From Methylocystis sp. L43 (GTDB taxonomy: Bacteria; Pseudomonadota; Alphaproteobacteria; Rhizobiales; Beijerinckiaceae), in assembly GCF_015709525.1 (NCBI RefSeq), contig NZ_JADNRA010000031.1, forward strand, positions 1 through 64,000: DNA of 64,000 bases. Direction: 5' to 3'. Positions within the stretch are counted from its first letter, which is position 1; every line of letters begins with the position of its first letter. The notes beneath the pieces are model-generated. The model ran no database searches. It worked only from the letters and a program-made list of their open reading frames with translations, and was not told where the DNA came from. A program made the position numbers and the translations under genes. This document shows positions 8,236 through 16,742 of the stretch, in pieces.

Positions 8236-9471
8236 ATGGCATTCTCGCGAGCGCGGGCCGAGGGGCGCCGCGTCGTTATTTCGGGCATGGGCGCGGTCTG
8301 CGCCTCTGGGGTCGGCGCGCAAAAGCTATGGGAAGCGGCGCGCGACGGCGTCGCCCAGATTCGTCCGCTCAAGACGGAGCGCCCTTATGACGGGCGCATC
8401 AAGATCGCGGCGCAGGTGCCCGACTTCAATCCCGCCGACTATATCGAAGCCAACGTTCTTCCGTTCTGCGATCCTTTTACGCAGTTCTGCATCGTCGCCG
8501 CCGACGAAGCGGTGGCGCAGGCGGGTTTTGGACGCAAGGACGTCGCCGGGCCGAGAACGGCCGTCATCATCGGCTCCGGCATCGGCGGCATGACGACGAT
8601 CGAGGACGGCATCTACCGCTATTATGTCGAAGGCACGCGGCCCGAGATGCTGAGCGTTCCCAAGCTCATCCCGAGCGCGGCGCCTGCGACCCTGGGGATG
8701 CGCTATTCCTGCCACGGCCCGACATTCTCGATCGGCAGCGCCTGCTCCTCGGCGTCGCAGTCGATCGGACTTGGCATGCAGATGATCCGCCAGGGCCTTG
8801 TGGACAAGGCCATCGTCGGCGGCGCCGAGGCCTGCGTCATCAACGCGACGATCCGCGCGTGGGAAGGCCTTCGCGTGCTGAGTCCGAATTTGTGCCGCCC
8901 CTTTTCCAAGGGCCGCAACGGCATGTCGCTTGGCGAAGGCGCGGCGGTTTTCGTGCTGGAGACGGAGGAGGCGGCGCGGGCGCGCGGCCACGCGCCCCTA
9001 TGCGAACTCGCCGGCTACGGCACGACGAGCGACGCCAAGGACCCCGTGCGGCCGGATCTTGAAGGCGCCTCGAACGCGATCGCTTTGGCGCTCGAAGACG
9101 CCGGAATGGCTCCGCAGGAGATTCACTACGTCAACGCGCACGGCACCGCGACCCACGCCAACGACATCACCGAGGCCGAAGCGATTCTGCGCGTGTTCGG
9201 CGATTATGGACGGGTCGTGCCGGTCTCGTCCACGAAACCTATTCACGGTCACGCGCTCGGCGCGAGCGGCGGCTTGGAGCTCGCCATCACCATACAGGCG
9301 CTTCGCGAACAGATCGCGCCGCCGACCATCAATTTCCTGGAGCCGGACCCCAGGTGCCCGCTCGATGTCGTCCCGAATGCGGCGCGCAAGCACAAGATTG
9401 ACGCCGCCATGTCGAACTCCTTCGCCTTCGGAGGGATCAACGCCGTGTTGATCGTGCGTCATGCAGCCTGA
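8236..9471 (+). CDS. Beta-ketoacyl-ACP synthase (FabF/KAS II-like)
   Basis: A 411-residue condensing enzyme that would extend an acyl chain held on the preceding carrier protein. The catalytic triad is complete: Cys170 in GSACSSASQS, His302 in NAHGTATHAND and His339 in HGHALGASGG. The N-terminal VVISGMGAVCASGVG and C-terminal NSFAFGGINAVLIV are typical. It is translationally coupled on both sides: it starts directly after the ACP stop and overlaps the next gene by 11 bases. A second-copy KAS beside its own ACP argues for a dedicated pathway, not bulk fatty-acid synthesis. Confidence 0.92.
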   Translation: MAFSRARAEGRRVVISGMGAVCASGVGAQKLWEAARDGVAQIRPLKTERPYDGRIKIAAQVPDFNPADYIEANVLPFCDPFTQFCIVAADEAVAQAGFGRKDVAGPRTAVIIGSGIGGMTTIEDGIYRYYVEGTRPEMLSVPKLIPSAAPATLGMRYSCHGPTFSIGSACSSASQSIGLGMQMIRQGLVDKAIVGGAEACVINATIRAWEGLRVLSPNLCRPFSKGRNGMSLGEGAAVFVLETEEAARARGHAPLCELAGYGTTSDAKDPVRPDLEGASNAIALALEDAGMAPQEIHYVNAHGTATHANDITEAEAILRVFGDYGRVVPVSSTKPIHGHALGASGGLELAITIQALREQIAPPTINFLEPDPRCPLDVVPNAARKHKIDAAMSNSFAFGGINAVLIVRHAA

Positions 9472-9856
9472 GCCGCCGCTGGCGCTCGGGCCTTTCCGGT
9501 TGCGCGTCGATCCGGCGCGCGCCGCGGCCTATGCGCAAGAAACCGGCGGCGACGGCGCGAGCGTTCCGCTCGCCTATCCGGCGATCTGGCTCGCCGAGCC
9601 TTCGCTTTTTTCCGTTGTGCGCGACCTCTGCGCGAAGCGCGACGTCGTGCCCGTGCATGAGTCGCAGAGCTTCTTCTATGACGCGCCCCTCGTCGCCGGC
9701 GAGAGCTACGATTTAAGCGTCACCATGAGCAGCGAGGAGACGCCGCCGCGTTTGACGATGGTCGGGACAGTCGCAACGCCCGAAGGGGAGCCCTGCGCAC
9801 GAATCGAAACCATATTGCGGCTCGTGCCGCGCGCGGGATTTGGGAGCGCGTCATGA
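9461..9856 (+). CDS. Hot-dog-fold protein (MaoC N-terminal/FAS1_DH-like)
   Basis: A 131-residue protein recognised mainly from context and from a weak resemblance to the N-terminal hot-dog half of MaoC dehydratases (YPAIWLAEPSLFSVV, then HESQSFFYDAPLVAGESYDL). No catalytic Asp/His pair is evident. It overlaps the ketosynthase by 11 bases and the next hot-dog gene by four (ATGA). The two hot-dog genes probably form one heterodimeric dehydratase, with this subunit non-catalytic. A thioesterase-like role is the alternative. Confidence 0.65.
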   Translation: MQPEPPLALGPFRLRVDPARAAAYAQETGGDGASVPLAYPAIWLAEPSLFSVVRDLCAKRDVVPVHESQSFFYDAPLVAGESYDLSVTMSSEETPPRLTMVGTVATPEGEPCARIETILRLVPRAGFGSAS

Positions 9857-10257
9857 GCGATCCCATCAAGGTCGGCGACAAACTGCCCGAGACCGTCATT
9901 GGCCCGTTCGACGCGCCTTCGCTAGTGCGCTACGCCGAGGTCTCGGGCGACGCCAATCCATTGCATCTCGACGACGCCGTGGCGGCGGCGATCGGGCTGG
10001 CCGCGCCGCCGGTGCATGGCATGAAGCTTCTGGCCGCGTTTGAACCGATGCTGAGGGCCTGGCGCGGCGACCTCGTCATTTCTTCGATCGCCGGAAAGTT
10101 CGTGCAGCCGATCCTGCGCGGCGAGACCGTCAGGCTGTCGGGGCGCGTGCTGCGCGCGACCGAGAACGAGATTTTCGTCCGTCTGGTGGCCTATGGCGCG
10201 GCGCGGGCGCCCGGCATCGTCGGCGAAGCGACCTTGCGGCCGAGGCTGGCCACATGA
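9853..10257 (+). CDS. MaoC-like (R)-hydratase/dehydratase
   Basis: A 134-residue MaoC hot-dog protein. The catalytic region VSGDANPLHLDDAVA carries the Asp and His of the hydratase motif, and PPVHGMKLLAAF is the usual second element. In the operon it would dehydrate the 3-hydroxyacyl-ACP made by the downstream SDR. It overlaps the preceding gene by ATGA and is separated from the SDR gene by 33 bases. Confidence 0.85.
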   Translation: MSDPIKVGDKLPETVIGPFDAPSLVRYAEVSGDANPLHLDDAVAAAIGLAAPPVHGMKLLAAFEPMLRAWRGDLVISSIAGKFVQPILRGETVRLSGRVLRATENEIFVRLVAYGAARAPGIVGEATLRPRLAT

Positions 10258-10290
10258 AACTTCTGCTGCGCCGCGGGGCGGGGCGCGCAT

Positions 10291-11151
10291 ATGGCTAAGA
10301 GCGCTGTTCGGGTTCTTATCACCGGCGCCTCCAGCGGGATTGGCCGCGCCTTGGCGCTCGCCTATGCGCAAGAAGGCGCGAGCCTTGTCTTGCTCGGGCG
10401 CGACGCCGAGCGGCTCGAGGGCGCCGCGCGCGCCTGTCTCGCCGCCGGCGCAGAGGAGGCGGAGACTCACCTCGCCGACGTGCGGGATCGCGATGCCATG
10501 GCGCGCATCGTTCGCTCTGCGCATGAACAGCGCCCCATCGACGTTCTGGTCGCCAACGCCGGCGTCGCGACGGGCCTTTCGCCCGGCCAGCTTCTCGAAA
10601 CGTCCGAGGCGGTCCGAGCAATGCTCAAGATCAATGTCGAGGGCGTCTTCAACACGGTCGAGCCGGCGATTCTCCCGATGTGCGCCCGTAAGAGCGGCAG
10701 AATCGCTATTGTCGGCTCGATGGCCGGCGTGCGCGCGCTCCCGCATTCGCCGGCCTATTGTGCGGCGAAGGCGTGCGTGCACATGTGGGCCGACTCCCTG
10801 CGCGCCCAGCTCGCAGCCCATGGCGTGCATGTCGCGCTGATCGTGCCCGGGTATGTGAAGACGCCCATGTCGGCGCGCACCATCGTGAAGACGCCCTTTT
10901 CGGCGCGCGCTCTCCCAAAGACGCCAGCGTCAGCGGGCGTCGAATCCTGGCAGCCCGGCGCCCTTTCTGACGGAGAAGCCGCGCGCATCATCAAGAACGG
11001 GCTGGACCGCCGTCGCAACGTCATCGCCTTTCCGCGTTACATGTATTGGGCGATGCGCCTCTTCTCCCTCTTGCCGGCGGCGCTCGTCGACGGCGTCATG
11101 CGCCAGTTTCCTGCCGAAGTGCCGGAGACGCCGGAACGAGAGATTTCGTGA
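10291..11151 (+). CDS. Short-chain dehydrogenase/reductase with internal repeat
   Basis: A 286-residue classical SDR. Cofactor motif TGASSGIGRALALAYAQ, NAG motif VANAGVATG, catalytic Ser in VGSMAG, and the YCAAK Tyr/Lys pair are all present. The C-terminal extension (FPRYMYWAMRLFSLLPAALV) is hydrophobic and resembles membrane-associated KDSR/CerR-like reductases. It probably reduces a 3-ketoacyl intermediate. Residues ~190-219 consist of a threefold 10-residue repeat (KTPMSARTIV and variants) right after PGYV, in the substrate-loop region. Its stop overlaps the GTG of the next gene. Confidence 0.88.
   Translation: MAKSAVRVLITGASSGIGRALALAYAQEGASLVLLGRDAERLEGAARACLAAGAEEAETHLADVRDRDAMARIVRSAHEQRPIDVLVANAGVATGLSPGQLLETSEAVRAMLKINVEGVFNTVEPAILPMCARKSGRIAIVGSMAGVRALPHSPAYCAAKACVHMWADSLRAQLAAHGVHVALIVPGYVKTPMSARTIVKTPFSARALPKTPASAGVESWQPGALSDGEAARIIKNGLDRRRNVIAFPRYMYWAMRLFSLLPAALVDGVMRQFPAEVPETPEREIS
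10858..10947 (+). repeat. Three 30-base tandem repeats inside the SDR gene
   Basis: Units start at 10858, 10888 and 10918. Each begins AAGACGCC and encodes KTPxSAxxxx. Units 1 and 2 are most alike (both contain CGGCGCGC). The repeat keeps the frame and adds 20 residues to the SDR substrate loop. Confidence 0.8.
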
Positions 11152-12308
11152 CGGCCTACACCGTCCTCGCTTGGGCCGCAGGCGCTTATTGGATGATCGC
11201 CGTCGTTTTGCTTGTCGTCTCCGTCGCGGCGACGGTCGCGCAGCCCTGGCTCGCCGCGCGCCGTGGCACGCGCCGAGACCAGCCGCCGATCTCGGTGGTG
11301 CTTCCCGTCAAGATGCTCGAGGACCAGTTCGACCGCACGCAAGAGTCGGCGCTGACGCAGCACTACGGCGATTTCGACGTGACCGTCTCTGCAACCGACA
11401 TCGATGGACCGGCAGTCCAGCGCATGCGCGCCATTCTCGCGCGTCACCCGACTGTGCCGGCGCGCATTCTGCGTTCGACAGCGAAATTCGCGGTCAGTCC
11501 GAAGGTCGACAATCTTTATGCGCCGTTCATGCAGGCGACGCACGACGTCATACTGATGAAGGACGCCAATGTGCTGCTCGAGCCCGACGCGCTGGCGCAG
11601 CACGTCAGGCAGCTGACGGACGAGGTCGGGCTCGTCTGCGCCATTCCCTATTGCGCACGCCTTGAAAATTTCGCCGCGCAAGTCGAGGCTGCGATCATTA
11701 ACGGTCCGCATGCCCGCATGCTGTTTCTCGCCTCGGCGCTGGGGCAGGGGCATGGCGTCGGCAAGATCATGTTGTTTCGACGTTCGGACTTCCTGCGCGC
11801 GGGAGGCTTTGACGCGATTTCCCATACGGTCGGCGAAGACAACGCCTTGGCCAAGGCGATGCGGCGGATCGGCAAACGGCCGGTCTTTTCTCACAGGCTG
11901 GTGCGCCAGGAACTCGGCGCGCGCGCGTTCGAGGATGTTTATCAGCGGCAATTGCGCTGGAGCGTCGTTCGCCGCAGCGATGAGCTCATCTCCTTCCTCG
12001 CCGAGCCAATATGCCAAGCAGTTCCAGCAGTTATCGCTTCGGCGATCGCGGCGCCGCTCGTCGGGATCGCGCCACTTGCCGCCGCTTCGGCGACGCTTCT
12101 GCTGTGGTTTGCGCTTGAGACATTGCTTTCCGTGGCCAAAGGATGGCAGTTATCGTGGGCCGCGCCTGCGGTGTTTGTGGTTCGCGAGGCGACGATGCTG
12201 GCGGTCTGGTTGAACGCCTGGGTCACTGACCAGGTGGTTTGGGCGAAGGACAGCGTGAATGCGCGCGCCGGGGCGAAGCCCTCGCCGGTTCCGCACGAAG
12301 AAGGATAG
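11148..12308 (+). CDS. hpnI: HpnI-type glycosyltransferase (GT21/ceramide glucosyltransferase-like)
   Basis: About 386 residues starting at GTG 11148, overlapping the SDR stop (GTGA). A membrane anchor at the start (IAVVLLVVSVAATVAQPW) precedes a GT2/GT21 catalytic domain with ISVVLPVKM, the metal-binding MKDANVLLEPDAL, GEDNALAKAM and the RQLRW motif. Membrane segments follow at the C-terminus. HpnI homologues are linked to glycosylation of bacteriohopanetetrol and the fold is shared with ceramide glucosyltransferases. Here the neighbours point to a lipid made on the operon's own ACP as acceptor. Hopanoid is the alternative acceptor. Confidence 0.8.
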   Translation: MTAYTVLAWAAGAYWMIAVVLLVVSVAATVAQPWLAARRGTRRDQPPISVVLPVKMLEDQFDRTQESALTQHYGDFDVTVSATDIDGPAVQRMRAILARHPTVPARILRSTAKFAVSPKVDNLYAPFMQATHDVILMKDANVLLEPDALAQHVRQLTDEVGLVCAIPYCARLENFAAQVEAAIINGPHARMLFLASALGQGHGVGKIMLFRRSDFLRAGGFDAISHTVGEDNALAKAMRRIGKRPVFSHRLVRQELGARAFEDVYQRQLRWSVVRRSDELISFLAEPICQAVPAVIASAIAAPLVGIAPLAAASATLLLWFALETLLSVAKGWQLSWAAPAVFVVREATMLAVWLNAWVTDQVVWAKDSVNARAGAKPSPVPHEEG

Positions 12309-12313
12309 GCCGT

Positions 12314-13609
12314 TTGCTGGGGCTTTTTCAATTCCTCGTCGACTCGGTCGCGATGATCTGCGCTTCAATCCTGATGGCGATCGGAATCGGCTATCTGATC
12401 GTCATCGGCCGCTTCTGTTACGACCAGCTGCGCGGCGTGCGCGATCCGGAGGCGCCCGCCATCCCAGACACGGATCTGCCGCAGGTCGTGCTTCAAATTC
12501 CCGTCTTCAACGAGCCGCTCGTCACCGAGCAGTCGTTGCGCTGCGTCGCGCTTCTCGACTGGCCCAAGGACCGGCTGCGCATTCAGCTTCTCGATGATTC
12601 GACCGACGAGACAAGCGCTCGGGCGGACGCAGTGGCGGCGGAGCTGCGCATCGGCGGCGCCGTGATCGACCATGTGCGGCGCGCCGATCGCTCGGGTTTC
12701 AAGGCGGGCGCCTGCGCGCATGGCCTCACGCTGACCGACGAGCCCTTCATCGCCATGCTCGACGCCGACTTTCGTCCGCCGCCCAATTGGCTGAAGCGAA
12801 CGGTCCCGCTTTTTCTGACCGACGATCGCATCGGCTTCGTGCAGTCGCGCTGCGAGTTCCAGAATTTCGAGAAAAACTGGCTGACGCGCGCCCAGGGCCT
12901 CGTGCAGGACGGCCATTATCTCGTCGAACAACGCTCCCGCGCGCATGCCGGCTGGCTCTTTCAATTCAACGGCACTGGCGGAATTTGGCGACGCGCGACA
13001 GTCGAGGACGCCGGCGGCTGGTCCGACTATTCGCTATGCGAGGACCTCGACCTCACCGTGCGCGCGGCGCTCCAGGGATGGCATGGGCTGTTTGTCTCGG
13101 AGCCGCCGATTCCCGGTCAGGTGCCGGAGGGAATCCGCGATTTCCGCCGCCAGCAAAGGCGATGGTCGAACGGATTCGTGCAGGTCGCGCAAAAGACCGT
13201 CCTGCCGATCTGGCGTTCGCCATGGAGCCTGACGCGCCGCGTCATGGCGATCTCGCTGATCGCTCATCAGATTTTCTTCCCCACAGCCGCCATCGGACTC
13301 ATCGCCTTCGTCCTTGGCGTGATTCTCCACGGATCGCTCGCGCCCTTCGCCGGGATGTTGGAGATCATCGGACTCATGACGGTCCTGGTGGCGCTCGGCA
13401 TCACGCTGCCGCCCTATCTGGCGCTCAAGCGCGGGACCCTCGCCGATTATGTGAAAACGGTCGCGTCAATTCCGCCGCTGATGATCTATCTCGCCTTCGC
13501 CAATGGCGCGAAGATCCTCCAGACTTTGCGCGGGCGCAAATCGACGTTCAAGCGCACGCCCAAGCTCGACCACGAAGCTGCGACGCCGATCGACGCTGAG
13601 GTGGAGTAG
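12314..13609 (+). CDS. Membrane GT2 glycosyltransferase (cellulose-synthase-like)
   Basis: About 431 residues. TTG 12314, six bases after the previous stop and preceded by AAGGATA, is chosen so that the N-terminal membrane segment (SVAMICASILMAIGIGYLIV) is kept; an ATG at 12353 is possible. The processive-type GT2 domain shows LQIPVFNEPLVTEQ, LLDDSTDE, MLDADFRPP, CEDLDLTVRAA and the RQQRRW motif, followed by 3-4 C-terminal membrane helices. The resemblance is to CsbB/BcsA-like beta-glycosyltransferases. Last gene of the operon; it would add the second sugar or make the head group. Confidence 0.85.
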   Translation: MLGLFQFLVDSVAMICASILMAIGIGYLIVIGRFCYDQLRGVRDPEAPAIPDTDLPQVVLQIPVFNEPLVTEQSLRCVALLDWPKDRLRIQLLDDSTDETSARADAVAAELRIGGAVIDHVRRADRSGFKAGACAHGLTLTDEPFIAMLDADFRPPPNWLKRTVPLFLTDDRIGFVQSRCEFQNFEKNWLTRAQGLVQDGHYLVEQRSRAHAGWLFQFNGTGGIWRRATVEDAGGWSDYSLCEDLDLTVRAALQGWHGLFVSEPPIPGQVPEGIRDFRRQQRRWSNGFVQVAQKTVLPIWRSPWSLTRRVMAISLIAHQIFFPTAAIGLIAFVLGVILHGSLAPFAGMLEIIGLMTVLVALGITLPPYLALKRGTLADYVKTVASIPPLMIYLAFANGAKILQTLRGRKSTFKRTPKLDHEAATPIDAEVE

Positions 13610-13627
13610 GGCGAAGGCCGGTCGCGC

Positions 13628-14434
13628 TCACTCCAGCCGCGCCGGCGCCTCGAAAGCGCCGGCGTCGGTGACGATCGTTAACGTCGCGTCCGCGGCCTTG
13701 GCGGTTTTGCTTCCGGAAAAAAGCTTAAGCTCGAATCCCTCTCCCGCGCGCGTGCTTTCAATGAATAGCGGCTCAGGCGCTTCGGCAAAGACGTCTTCGG
13801 CCTTGCCGGGTCCAAGGTAGCGCAGCCGCCATGACCCCTCCGCCCTATTCCGCGAAACCGCAAAGCGCTTTTTGGCCTCGGCTGCGGTGAGCTTGCTGGG
13901 CACCAGCCGTTCCGCTTCGGCGATCGCCGCCGCATGGGGCGAAGCGCCGTCGCGCGGCAGCTCCAGAGATAAATCGGCGCGCGCCGGCAGGCAGATCTTG
14001 CCGCATGAGGCGTAGTCGAGCACGAGATTGAGCGTCACCGGCGCGTTGGGATCGCGCGGCGTCACCTTCAACGGCAGGACGACGCGCGCATCATAGCCGG
14101 CGACGATGGTTCCCGCCTCGTCGATATGTTTCGGCGCGGGGAAGGACGGTTCGACTTTGGCGACATTGACCGATTTCGAGAAATCGAACGCAGGGGCCGA
14201 GCCCGCCTCGCCGGGCTGGCGCCAATAGGTGATGGTTTCCGGCGCGAGTGCGATCTCGACGGCGGCGCGGTAAGCGTCGCCCTGCAGAGGGCCGGCGGAC
14301 AAAAGCCGGGCGCTCGACGCCGCGCCCTTTACGATCGCCGACGCGAAGGCTGTGTTCTCGGCGAGCGACGCCGCCGGAAAGCTCTGCGCCAGCGTGACGG
14401 CTAGGGGCGCGTAGAGAAAGAATTTTGAGCGCAT
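13628..14434 (-). CDS. DsbD-alpha/ScsB-like periplasmic domain protein
   Basis: A 268-residue exported protein with a Sec signal peptide ending near AASLAEN. The core is the N-terminal DsbD/ScsB domain: the cysteine pair in LDYASCGKICLPARADLSLE sits where DsbD-alpha and ScsB have their redox cysteines. The transmembrane beta and thioredoxin gamma domains of full DsbD are absent, so an electron donor must be encoded elsewhere. ScsB relatives are associated with copper tolerance in other proteobacteria. It converges on the lipid operon (18 bases between stops). Confidence 0.82.
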   Translation of the reverse strand: MRSKFFLYAPLAVTLAQSFPAASLAENTAFASAIVKGAASSARLLSAGPLQGDAYRAAVEIALAPETITYWRQPGEAGSAPAFDFSKSVNVAKVEPSFPAPKHIDEAGTIVAGYDARVVLPLKVTPRDPNAPVTLNLVLDYASCGKICLPARADLSLELPRDGASPHAAAIAEAERLVPSKLTAAEAKKRFAVSRNRAEGSWRLRYLGPGKAEDVFAEAPEPLFIESTRAGEGFELKLFSGSKTAKAADATLTIVTDAGAFEAPARLE

Positions 14435-14530
14435 CGTGATCCTTCGGCGCCCCCGGTCCCCCAGTCAAGGCAGTCGGTTACGTGATTTGCGCCGCTTGTC
14501 CTGAGGACGCGGCGGGCGTAGCATGACCCT

Positions 14531-15181
14531 ATGAGGCCGAGCGGTAAGAAGCAAGATTTCGCGGAGAGGGTGAGCGAGCGCCGCAGCGGTCGTCCCGAGG
14601 AGCGCCGCTTTCTCGATGGCCAATTGCTGATCGCGATGCCGAGCATGTTGGATCAGCGCTTTGCGCGCTCGGTGATCTATCTTTGCGCCCATTCCGAAGA
14701 AGGGGCCATGGGCATCGTCGTCAATCAGCCGGCCCGTGTGCGCAATTTTCCCGATTTGCTCGTTCAGCTGCAAGTGATCGCGCCCCAGGAGCGCATCAGC
14801 CTGCCGAGCGGCGCCGAAGACATCCAGGTGCTGTCGGGCGGGCCGGTTCAGACCGACCGCGGTTTCGTGCTGCATACGCCGGATTTCTTCCTCGACAATT
14901 CCACCTTGCCGATCGACGACGGCGTCTCGCTCACGGCGACCATCGACATTCTGCGCGCGATCGCGGCGGGGCGCGGTCCGGATCGCGCGCTGCTGGCGCT
15001 CGGCTATGCGGGTTGGGACCCGGGTCAGCTCGAAGAAGAGATCCAGCGCAATGGCTGGCTGAATTGTCCAACCGATCCCGCGTTGCTGTTCGATCACGAC
15101 CTCGAGACGAAATATGCCCGTGCGCTGCGCTCGATCGGCGTCGATCCACAACGGCTGTCGACACACGCGGGACACGCCTGA
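14531..15181 (+). CDS. YqgE/AlgH (UPF0301) family protein
   Basis: A 216-residue member of UPF0301 with [45 protein letters not shown] and [17 protein letters not shown], all signature stretches. The biochemical function is unknown; the name AlgH comes from an alginate regulation phenotype in Pseudomonas. The start ATG 14531 gives a charged ~30-residue N-terminal extension common in alphaproteobacteria. Monocistronic, 97 bases from the divergent DsbD-alpha gene. Confidence 0.9.
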   Translation: MRPSGKKQDFAERVSERRSGRPEERRFLDGQLLIAMPSMLDQRFARSVIYLCAHSEEGAMGIVVNQPARVRNFPDLLVQLQVIAPQERISLPSGAEDIQVLSGGPVQTDRGFVLHTPDFFLDNSTLPIDDGVSLTATIDILRAIAAGRGPDRALLALGYAGWDPGQLEEEIQRNGWLNCPTDPALLFDHDLETKYARALRSIGVDPQRLSTHAGHA

Positions 15182-15189
15182 GCGTCGAT

Positions 15190-15684
15190 TCAGAGTCGTT
15201 CGAAGGCTGGCGCATAGTCTACCGGTCCCACCTTGGCTGGAAGCGCGCCGTTGAGCGCCAGCGCCATGAAATGCGGCCCCGCATATGGCGAGTTAAAGTC
15301 GGCCGCAAGTTCTGGTTTAAATCCGAAACGGCCGTAAAAGGCGCTCTCGCCCAACACAAAAATCGCGCGCCACTGGTCGTCCTGCGCACGCGCCAAGCTC
15401 CAGCGCAAAAGCGCGCTGGCGACGCCTTTTTGGCGAAGCGTCGCTGCGACCGCCACCGGACCGAGCCCGAGCGCCGGAATGGGTGCGTTCATCCTGGATA
15501 GGGCGGCGTAGCCGACGATGACGCCGTTGACAGTCGCGACGCCGCCAAAAACCAGGTCGCCTTCCTTGCGCAGCGCCTCGACGAGTTCGGCCTCGCCGTA
15601 TCGTTCGAAAGCCGCAACGAGCAGCCCGTGTATGGCGGAATGATCCTCCGGCGTTTCCGCGCGAAGAGTCGCGCCTCCGGTCAT
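15190..15684 (-). CDS. GNAT-family N-acetyltransferase (YhbS-like)
   Basis: A 164-residue acetyltransferase. The N-terminal LRAETPEDHSAIHGLLVAAF and the acetyl-CoA loop in LRQKGVASALLRWSLARA, followed by VLGESAFYGRFGFKP, place it with YhbS-type GNATs. The substrate cannot be told. It is the last gene of a minus-strand operon and its ATG overlaps the stop of the aldo-keto reductase (ATGA). Confidence 0.85.
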   Translation of the reverse strand: MTGGATLRAETPEDHSAIHGLLVAAFERYGEAELVEALRKEGDLVFGGVATVNGVIVGYAALSRMNAPIPALGLGPVAVAATLRQKGVASALLRWSLARAQDDQWRAIFVLGESAFYGRFGFKPELAADFNSPYAGPHFMALALNGALPAKVGPVDYAPAFERL

Positions 15685-16730
15685 GGCGCAGGGTTGCTGT
15701 GGAGATGGTGGATGGCGTCAATACGCCGCTCGATTTCAGGCGTGATCCTGAACTCCACCGACGCGAGGTCGGCTTTGAGCTGCGCCATCGTCGTCGCGCC
15801 AATGATATTCGACGTCACGAAGGGCCGGGACGTCACGAAGGCGATGGCGAGCTGCGCCGGATCGACTCCCATATCTTGCGCGAGCGCCAGATAAGCGGCG
15901 ATCGCTTTTTCGACTTCCGGCTTCTCATAACGCTGGGCGCGCTCGAACAGCGTCGTGCGCGCGCCGGGCGGCCGTGCGCCGCCCTGATATTTTCCGGTGA
16001 GATAACCTTGCGCCAGCGGCGAATAGGCGAGCAATCCGACGCGTTCGCGCTCAGCGAACTCAGCGAGTCCGATCTCGAAGGTGCGGTTGACGAGGTTGTA
16101 GGCGTTTTGAATCGAGACGACGCGGGGCCCAAGGCCGAGTTCCGCAGCGCGCAGAAAGCGCGCTACGCCCCACGGCGTTTCATTGGACAGGCCGATATGC
16201 CGAACCTTGCCGGCCTGGACGAGCCGCGCCAGCGCTTCGAGCGTCTCTTCGATGGGAATTTCGTCGCGCTTCGTCGGCCGTCGATAGACCGTGCCGCCAG
16301 CGCCCCACAGCGGCAGCGAACGGTCCGGCCAATGCAATTGATAGAGATCGATGTAGTCGGTCTGCAGACGCTTGAGCGATCCCTCGATCGCGGAGTCGAT
16401 GTTCTTGGCGTCGAGAACCGTTCCGGCGCCTGCGGGACGCAGCCAGTTGGCGTCGCCGCGGCCGGCGACCTTAGTGGCGATGATCGCCTTGTCGCGGTTC
16501 TTACGTGCGGCGAGCCAACTCCCGATGATGCGCTCGGAGGCGCCTTGAGTTTCTTGCCTCGGCGGAATGGAATAGATTTCCGCCGTGTCGATGAAATTGA
16601 CGCCGCAATCGAAGGCGTAATCCAATTGCGTGTGGCCTTCGGCTTCGCTGTTCTGCTGTCCCCACGTCATTGAGCCGAGACAGATGGCGGAAACGGAGAG
16701 ATCGCTGTCGCCAAGTTTGCGGTATTCCAC
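15681..16730 (-). CDS. NADP(H)-dependent aldo-keto reductase (Tas-like)
   Basis: A 349-residue TIM-barrel oxidoreductase of the Tas/YeaE type. MEYRKLGDSDLSVSAICLG and FIDTAEIYS (catalytic Asp and Tyr) are present, the Lys is in IIATKVAGRG, and the His in YQLHWPDRS completes the tetrad. The NADPH site region is SRPFVTSNIIGATTMAQL. The natural substrate is unknown. It lies 12 bases after the second ParA-like gene, so all four minus-strand genes are probably one transcript. Confidence 0.9.
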   Translation of the reverse strand: MEYRKLGDSDLSVSAICLGSMTWGQQNSEAEGHTQLDYAFDCGVNFIDTAEIYSIPPRQETQGASERIIGSWLAARKNRDKAIIATKVAGRGDANWLRPAGAGTVLDAKNIDSAIEGSLKRLQTDYIDLYQLHWPDRSLPLWGAGGTVYRRPTKRDEIPIEETLEALARLVQAGKVRHIGLSNETPWGVARFLRAAELGLGPRVVSIQNAYNLVNRTFEIGLAEFAERERVGLLAYSPLAQGYLTGKYQGGARPPGARTTLFERAQRYEKPEVEKAIAAYLALAQDMGVDPAQLAIAFVTSRPFVTSNIIGATTMAQLKADLASVEFRITPEIERRIDAIHHLHSNPAP

Positions 16731-16742
16731 GGCGCCCGTCCC

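Noticed and set aside
10858-10947. CRISPR-like repeat array
   Set aside because: The repeat is tandem without spacers, in frame within an SDR gene. No CRISPR array or cas gene was seen anywhere in the window.
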